Origin: Rhodoferax sp.
GTDB lineage: Bacteria; Pseudomonadota; Gammaproteobacteria; Burkholderiales; Burkholderiaceae_C
Length of the DNA stretch: 64,000 nucleotides
Reading direction: 5' to 3'
Assembly (NCBI GenBank): GCA_020048895.1
Contig: JAIFLV010000043.1
Coordinates: 1 to 64,000 of the forward strand
The translations under genes were made by a program, and so were the position numbers. The notes under the pieces were generated by a model. That model had not been told where the DNA came from. It was given only the letters and a program-made list of their open reading frames with translations, and did no database searches. Position 1 is the first letter of the stretch. Each line of letters starts with the position of its first letter. Below are positions 57,742-64,000 of the stretch, in pieces.

Positions 57742-58660
57742 TTTTTCTATCCTTTTCAGTTCCGCGGTTCACCGCTTTGCGGCGGGCCAGCACTTTGAGC
57801 CGCTCCACGCCATCGTCCAGAGATGTGATCATTTCCACGCCGGGAAGTTGCGTTGGCAAGCGCCCTGTACCAGCGCCACCCACCCAGACGGCGACGTGCA
57901 GGGGCAACAGCGAGCGCAGGCGTAGCAGTTCGCATTGCAGCACTTTTGCCGGGCACACCGCGCTGGCCGACAAGGCCACTACATCCACTCGATAGGACAA
58001 GGCTGCAGCCGCAATTTCGTTGGCAGGCAGGCCTCCCACCAGAAACACCGAGGCAATGTCCGCATCGCTCAGCATGGCCTGAAACAACGCCAGCGCCAAA
58101 GAATGCATTTCAGGGGCTGGGGAGGCGAGCAGCACGCGCACGTCGCTGTGGCGACGGGCAGGTTTGTGGACCGGAACGTGCCGCGCCAGCAGCGACTGCA
58201 GCGCAGTAGAGAAAACATGCTCGGCATACACTGGCAGTGTGCCTTGCTGCCACCGCCTGCCCACGGCCTCAATCAAGACCATCGCAAAATCCCGGCAGAA
58301 GGCAGTAACGCCAAGGCACCGCACAGTTGCTTCCAGGCATTGATCGAGTGCGGCGAGGTTGTTTTGCTCTAGCCAATGTAGCGCCTGTGCTGCAGCGTCG
58401 GGCAGATATTCCTCAGAACTTTGGCTGCACGGGTCATCGCGGGTTTGCTCATCGAGGACTCTGGAAATGGCTTGGCTGACGCGCTCACCAGCGGCGATAC
58501 GCCTGGCGATGTGTGCCAGCGCCTCCAGGTCCCCATTCTTGAACTGCCGCTGCCCGCCCGCATCCCGGGTCGGAACCGGAAACCCGTAACGGGCCTCCCA
58601 TTTGCGCAACGTGGCAGCCGATACACCGGTTTGCCGCGCGGCGGCCCCGATCGTCGTCAT
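57734..58660 (-). CDS. MerR-type regulator with cobalamin-binding domain (CarH/LitR-like)
   Basis: This is a 308-residue protein. The MerR-type helix-turn-helix lies at 1-65 (TIGAAARQTGVSAATLRKWE). The C-terminal domain carries W137-x9-E147-H148, the signature of the helical cap over adenosylcobalamin in CarH, and E184-x-H186, matching the axial-ligand motif of the Rossmann part, with Ala replacing the usual Gly three residues on. CarH/LitR bind DNA as B12-bound tetramers in the dark and release in light. Light response here is inference. It is first in an operon with the CheB-CheR and GGDEF-EAL genes and is divergent from the riboswitch-linked gene. Confidence 0.85.
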   Translation of the reverse strand: MTTIGAAARQTGVSAATLRKWEARYGFPVPTRDAGGQRQFKNGDLEALAHIARRIAAGERVSQAISRVLDEQTRDDPCSQSSEEYLPDAAAQALHWLEQNNLAALDQCLEATVRCLGVTAFCRDFAMVLIEAVGRRWQQGTLPVYAEHVFSTALQSLLARHVPVHKPARRHSDVRVLLASPAPEMHSLALALFQAMLSDADIASVFLVGGLPANEIAAAALSYRVDVVALSASAVCPAKVLQCELLRLRSLLPLHVAVWVGGAGTGRLPTQLPGVEMITSLDDGVERLKVLARRKAVNRGTEKDRKND

Positions 58661-58717
58661 TCGTCTAGGTCACTTTCACTCTATCCAACTTCTTTAATTT
58701 CCCTGTGACGCAAAGTA

Positions 58718-58740
58718 TTGTCCAAGCCTGGGTTGGACAA
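58718..58740. promoter_or_regulatory. Perfect inverted repeat, candidate operator of the MerR/B12 regulator
   Basis: TTGTCCAA, seven-base spacer, TTGGACAA: a perfect eight-base palindrome 58 bases before the regulator's start codon. It resembles the TTGTACA-type half-sites of CarH/LitR operators, suggesting autoregulation. The match is not exact. Confidence 0.5.
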
Positions 58741-58940
58741 CTTGACCTAAATCAGTCATTGCGATGGGAGCCAACAGTCAATTTCTTACAGCGAAAAGTG
58801 GTTTTTGCGCTCACCCAGAAAGCGTGGATAGCTATTATTTGTATAGCGCATTCATGAAAGTTGGTGCAATTTCCTTCAGTTTCCTGCGTTTCCCTACATG
58901 TTCCTGCGCTCCAAGTTCAACAGCGCCTGAATCAATCCAT

Positions 58941-59015
58941 GATTACAAGTGCTTACAAGATTGTCCCATCTGTTACTTCTTCAGTGGATGTGAGCGCGCG
59001 CCGAGCACCTAACAT
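58941..59015 (+). promoter_or_regulatory. Candidate promoter of first riboswitch-linked gene
   Basis: TAACAT at 59010-59015 would place a start near the first base of the riboswitch repeat (59021-59022). No -35 hexamer is visible. Upstream, ATTACAA and TTACAAG (58942-58959) form a direct repeat that recurs before the second riboswitch, suggesting an activator site. The intervening 58741-58940 stretch holds only a GCTAT/ATAGC hairpin at 58831-58847. Confidence 0.4.
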
Positions 59016-59020
59016 ACACA

Positions 59021-59165
59021 CGCAGTTGACACTGGCACACCCGACCGAAAGGCGGGGTCGCAAAACTTCCGGTCTACCGTTTCCATTTCGGAAACCACGA
59101 TAGCGGGGCCACCAAAATGCCACTGGCTTTCATGCCAGCCGTTCTGACAGTGTTGATTCGTAAAC
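59021..59165 (+). promoter_or_regulatory. Cyclic-di-GMP-I (GEMM-I) riboswitch, copy 1
   Basis: The aptamer (about 59029-59116) matches the GEMM-I consensus: a closing helix TGGC/GCCA, the CCGAAAGG tetraloop helix, CGCAAAACTTCCGGTCTA, a second helix TTTCC/GGAAA and GATAGCGGGG. GEMM-I RNAs bind c-di-GMP and control motility, pili and secreted proteins. The region after it has a CTGGC/GCCAG hairpin (59123-59138). Its GCCAG could also pair with CTGGC at 59032-59036 in the aptamer's first strand, a possible switching element. No poly-T terminator follows, so translational control or RNA stability is likelier. Confidence 0.9.
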
Positions 59166-59191
59166 CTTGACTAACCAAAAGGAATTTTGCG

Positions 59192-62116
59192 ATGACCGTT
59201 CATACCGTTTCCAAACCGTGGCTGCGGGCTGCCTTGCTGGGGATGTTTGCCAGCGTATGCACAAGCGTGATAGCCGTCCAAACCACCCCGGCGGCCGGCA
59301 CACAACTGATCAACGGCAAGGCGTTTTTCAGCACGTCGTGCGCCGGCGAAAACAAGACCTGCAGTTTCACAGGGTCGCGTGCCGTCGCCTACGGTGCCAA
59401 TGGAAAATTCGTTACCAGGCAGCTCACGGGGCCTGTGGCATGCAACAACACCACCTTTGGCGACCCCATCAAGGGAACCTATAAATCCTGCTACATGGAT
59501 GTGGTCACCTTGGGCAACGTAGCAGCCACAGATACAGCAACCGGTGCGGCCATTGCGCCACCTGCTGCAGGTCTGGTCACGCCTCCGGCCAAGCAGGTCA
59601 AGCTTGTCACAACGGGGGCCTGGAAAGATGTGACCAAGGGCTTGCCCGAAGGCGGCCTGCCCGCCCATTTGGCGGTGATTGGGTACTCGGTGTTTGCTGG
59701 TATGAACACCAGCATGGGTAAGTACATCTACCGCTTCGATGTGACGAATCCTCTGGCCGGCTGGGTGGTTCACACCCGTTTCAATGATCCTTACAACGCG
59801 ATCGACCTCATCGCCATCGATGGTGAACTCTTTGCTGGCGGGCACAGCAGCGCGTATTGGATCAGTCAGGACAACGGTCCGGATGGCAGGGCCATTTACA
59901 GTCTGGGTGCTGCACCGGGTGGTGTCGGCAACATCGTCGCCGGACGCGGTCGCATCATTGCCCAGAACGGTGGCGATGGCTCGCCCAAGGTCTGGACCCT
60001 GAACATCCATGCCATTCGGTCAGCCAGTGCCAGCCAGAAGGCAGCCGCCATGCTGGCTCCGGTGGGCCAACGACAGATCGCCAAGTTGCAACCGCTGGGG
60101 ACGTGGATTGATACCGGGTTGAACATTGCCGTGAACAACGCCAAGCCGCATACCCAACTGTTTGAAGACGGACAACAAAACATTTGGTATGTCACTAACT
60201 ACGCAGACAACGCCACGAACAACGGCGGTGCATTCAAGTATGACGGGCACCAGTGGAGCAAGCAGTTTGGTGCCCTGAGTCAGGCCTATGGCGGTGGCCC
60301 TGGGACTGGCAATGCAACAGGCCAATTCAGCGTGATCAGGAATGGCACCATGCTGGTGAGCTTTGAGCGCGCGCCAACCACACAGGTCAGTTCCACCTTC
60401 CGCTACGACCCCACATCCGCCAGCCCGTTCAAGGAGCAAGGTGCCTTGGTGCCTGTAGCCAGCAGCCCGGGCTACGGGGTGGGTTCTTTCCAGTTTGATG
60501 CAGACAAGAACGTTGTGTTGGCATCGCGCTTCGGTCATTTCATGCTGGGTGGAAGCGGAGCCAAAGCCGGGCTCAAACGCTGGCAATTGCCCGACCCCAT
60601 GGAAGGTTACTCACTCAGCGATGAGCAGAAGCTGCGCACCACCGTTCGCAGCGCGGTGACCGCTTCGGATGGCACCATCGTCGCCTACCAGGAAGACGGA
60701 GTAGGTGCCTGGCGCATGATTGCCTACAAGCCCGATATGAGCAAACTGCCCTACTACAATGGCGCCATTGATCTGGAGAGCGGTGCGGTGTTGGCACAGA
60801 CCGATGCCGCCACCGAGGCCATGACCGTACGCTGGCTCGATGCGGGCAACCTGATCGCCGCATTCAACAGCACGGGCACCGTGTCCTTTGGGGAAACCTG
60901 CGTCAAGGCGTTTGCCAAAGCGGTGTGCGGCCAGGGTGCGCTGGCTACCTTGACTTCATTTGGCGCGGTTACGCGGACCATGCGCCTGGACAGCAGCGTG
61001 CTCGACATGGAGCAACGCACCCTGGACGGCGTGCCCCACGCTGCACTGGCATTGGCCGATGGCTTCGCAGTCATTGATCTGCGCACCAATGCTGTTGTGG
61101 GGACACAAGCCAACACCGGCGCGCGGCGCATTGACCTCAGTTCCAATGGTCGTATCGCCACCTTGGCCTACAACAGCGGTACACAGCGCTATGAGGTCAA
61201 GCTCTATGCTGGCATGACTCAGTTTGCCGCCAATGCCCCAGTCTTCACGTACCAGGCGCAGCGAAGCTATGTGGAGGATGTCGTGATTGCCGACCAGCGA
61301 CTGGCTCAGCCCGAACGCGTGGTGCTGGTTGGGTTTGACAATAAGCGCCTGCCTGGTGGCAACCCGGTGCAGGTTGCATTTGCCCAGGGGCTGGATCTGA
61401 CAGGTGCCACACAGTGGACCAAGTTCGGATTCAACGGCGCGGACCTATCGACCAACGTTGCCGACACCCGGCTGTACCGTGCACGCGTCAACGCGCAGGG
61501 CGCGCTGTATATCACAGGCGAAACGGCGGGATCGCAAAGTATCTTCCGCTACAACGGTAATGTGTTCTCGGGCAGCGAGATGCTCAGTTACACCGACTTC
61601 TACAACCAGCTGTGGAATACCGGTAGCGCTCATGAGTCCTACTACGCGCAGCTCAATCCCGCTACCGGTGTCATTGAGCAGTCGCAACTGGCGATGTCCC
61701 GCTTGTCCAGCGGCAAGTCCAATACCTTCCGCGTAAGAGACATCGCCGCAGCCAATGACCGTGTCTTCATGCCCGCTGTGGGCGCCGCATTTATCGGCAA
61801 CCGCAATGCCAACGTACTCAACGGCCGACCGGTAGGTGAGTATGCGGGTGGCGATCCGGTGCTGCTGGCCGTCGATGGCAAGAATTTTGCCAACCGGCTG
61901 GCCTGGACCACCTTCAGTCGCAGCAATAGCGCAACGGGAGACATGCGTTCGGTCGATGTGTTGGGCGACAAGGTGGCCTTGCTCGGTTTTGCCAAGGCCA
62001 CTGGCACCAGTACCGCCAGTGTCGGCTGCGGTGCGGGCGATTGCAGTGTTGACACGGTGGCTCGTCCCTACCTGGTAGTGCTCGACAGCGAGGTCAATTT
62101 CGGGCTCGGCCGCTGA
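59192..62116 (+). CDS. Secreted 974-residue protein, propeller-like, with shared Cys module
   Basis: The signal peptide (about 1-29) is followed by a roughly 60-residue module at 36-103 with four cysteines (GTQLINGKAFF, then YGANGKFVTRQLTGPVACNN and FGDPIKGTYKSCYMD). The same module occurs in the GH9 protein downstream. The remaining about 800 residues are beta-rich with repeated short strands and loops, suggesting a beta-propeller, but I recognise no enzyme motif. The AAAAGGA ribosome binding site is eight bases before the ATG. It is preceded by riboswitch copy 1. A secreted role in polysaccharide recognition is inferred from module and context. Confidence 0.8.
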   Translation: MTVHTVSKPWLRAALLGMFASVCTSVIAVQTTPAAGTQLINGKAFFSTSCAGENKTCSFTGSRAVAYGANGKFVTRQLTGPVACNNTTFGDPIKGTYKSCYMDVVTLGNVAATDTATGAAIAPPAAGLVTPPAKQVKLVTTGAWKDVTKGLPEGGLPAHLAVIGYSVFAGMNTSMGKYIYRFDVTNPLAGWVVHTRFNDPYNAIDLIAIDGELFAGGHSSAYWISQDNGPDGRAIYSLGAAPGGVGNIVAGRGRIIAQNGGDGSPKVWTLNIHAIRSASASQKAAAMLAPVGQRQIAKLQPLGTWIDTGLNIAVNNAKPHTQLFEDGQQNIWYVTNYADNATNNGGAFKYDGHQWSKQFGALSQAYGGGPGTGNATGQFSVIRNGTMLVSFERAPTTQVSSTFRYDPTSASPFKEQGALVPVASSPGYGVGSFQFDADKNVVLASRFGHFMLGGSGAKAGLKRWQLPDPMEGYSLSDEQKLRTTVRSAVTASDGTIVAYQEDGVGAWRMIAYKPDMSKLPYYNGAIDLESGAVLAQTDAATEAMTVRWLDAGNLIAAFNSTGTVSFGETCVKAFAKAVCGQGALATLTSFGAVTRTMRLDSSVLDMEQRTLDGVPHAALALADGFAVIDLRTNAVVGTQANTGARRIDLSSNGRIATLAYNSGTQRYEVKLYAGMTQFAANAPVFTYQAQRSYVEDVVIADQRLAQPERVVLVGFDNKRLPGGNPVQVAFAQGLDLTGATQWTKFGFNGADLSTNVADTRLYRARVNAQGALYITGETAGSQSIFRYNGNVFSGSEMLSYTDFYNQLWNTGSAHESYYAQLNPATGVIEQSQLAMSRLSSGKSNTFRVRDIAAANDRVFMPAVGAAFIGNRNANVLNGRPVGEYAGGDPVLLAVDGKNFANRLAWTTFSRSNSATGDMRSVDVLGDKVALLGFAKATGTSTASVGCGAGDCSVDTVARPYLVVLDSEVNFGLGR

Positions 62117-62140
62117 GAGAGTACCGGTGTCCTATACCGG

Positions 62141-62205
62141 AATCACAAATCGTTACAAGTCTGTGCAGACCAAATTCTCGGAATATGGGCAGCCGCTGGT
62201 AACAT
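62141..62205 (+). promoter_or_regulatory. Candidate promoter of second riboswitch-linked gene
   Basis: This copy has the same layout as the first: AATCACAA and TTACAAG (62141-62159), then TAACAT (62200-62205) six bases before the riboswitch repeat. The TTACAAG to repeat distance is ten bases shorter than in copy 1, about one helical turn. It lies only 24 bases past the preceding stop, with a weak CCGGT/ACCGG hairpin (62124-62140) between. Confidence 0.4.
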
Positions 62206-62210
62206 GACTG

Positions 62211-62355
62211 CGCAGTTGACACTGGCACACCCGTCCGAAAGGCGGGGTCGCAAAACCTCCGGTCTACCGTTTCCATTTCGGAAACCACGATAGCGGGGCC
62301 ACCAAAATGCCACTGGCCTTCAAGCCAGCCGTTCTGACAGTGTTGATTCGTAAAC
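62211..62355 (+). promoter_or_regulatory. Cyclic-di-GMP-I (GEMM-I) riboswitch, copy 2
   Basis: This copy is nearly identical to copy 1, with about four differences in 145 bases. Differences are in loops or preserve the fold: CCGTCCG for CCGACCG, ACCTCC for ACTTCC (closer to consensus), and two changes in the downstream hairpin loop. All GEMM-I elements noted for copy 1 are present. It leads to the GH9 gene 26 bases further on. Confidence 0.9.
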
Positions 62356-62380
62356 TTTGTTCCACTCAAGGAGTTTTGCG

Positions 62381-64000
<1,620 letters not shown>

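Overview
The window is a contiguous piece of a betaproteobacterial chromosome, most likely from the Comamonadaceae (Rhodoferax/Polaromonas/Acidovorax-like). The evidence is the gene order secG – tRNA-Leu – nuoA to nuoN, the base composition, the codon bias (which opens long shadow frames opposite genes such as pnp), and a 48-nt dispersed repeat of a kind I associate with this family. All identifications come from reading the sequence; no database search was run.

Positions 1-26000 are mostly housekeeping. They hold a DMT exporter, a DHH phosphoesterase, an ABC1-type kinase, tRNA-Arg(TCT), a PAS-GGDEF-EAL protein, suhB, trmJ, cysE, mog, darP, pmbA, yqeY, rpsU, an RdsA/YhiN-type flavoprotein, a large secreted M16 peptidase, a small winged-helix-like protein, a GNAT acetyltransferase, tsaD, an Hsp20 protein, an orphan periplasmic binding protein, rpsO, pnp, a quinone oxidoreductase and tpiA.

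Positions 26000-41030 carry secG, tRNA-Leu(GAG) and a complete 14-gene nuo operon (respiratory complex I, nuoA-N). The genes are tightly packed, and several stop and start codons overlap.

Positions 41045-50600 hold a Nudix hydrolase, a DUF1178 protein, two small proteins sharing a C-terminal motif, an MsbA-like ABC exporter, a secreted lipocalin-like (AttH/CrtC) protein, a class I cytochrome c, an M48 peptidase, an SH3-like protein and a large FtsX-like permease with no ATPase gene beside it.

Positions 50650-64000 are the most interesting part. Three overlapping minus-strand genes form one unit. The first is a MerR-type regulator with the cobalamin-binding signature W-x9-EH of the CarH/LitR photoreceptors. 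The second is a CheB-CheR-coiled coil-PAS fusion. The third is a six-PAS GGDEF-EAL protein whose C-terminal zinc-binding CZB domain has been thrown out of frame by one base. Facing away from this unit are two plus-strand secreted-protein genes: a 974-residue predicted propeller-like protein and a GH9 cellulase with a beta/gamma-crystallin-like domain and a Pro-Thr linker. Each is preceded by a nearly identical copy of a class I cyclic-di-GMP (GEMM-I) riboswitch, and the two proteins share a roughly 60-residue cysteine-containing module. The simplest reading is a local circuit: a light/B12-type or chemical signal sets c-di-GMP, and riboswitches then set production of secreted polysaccharide-active proteins.

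A 48-nt (16-codon) repeat occurs at least eight times, five of them inside reading frames, which it lengthens without breaking. No CRISPR array, prophage or intact insertion sequence was seen.
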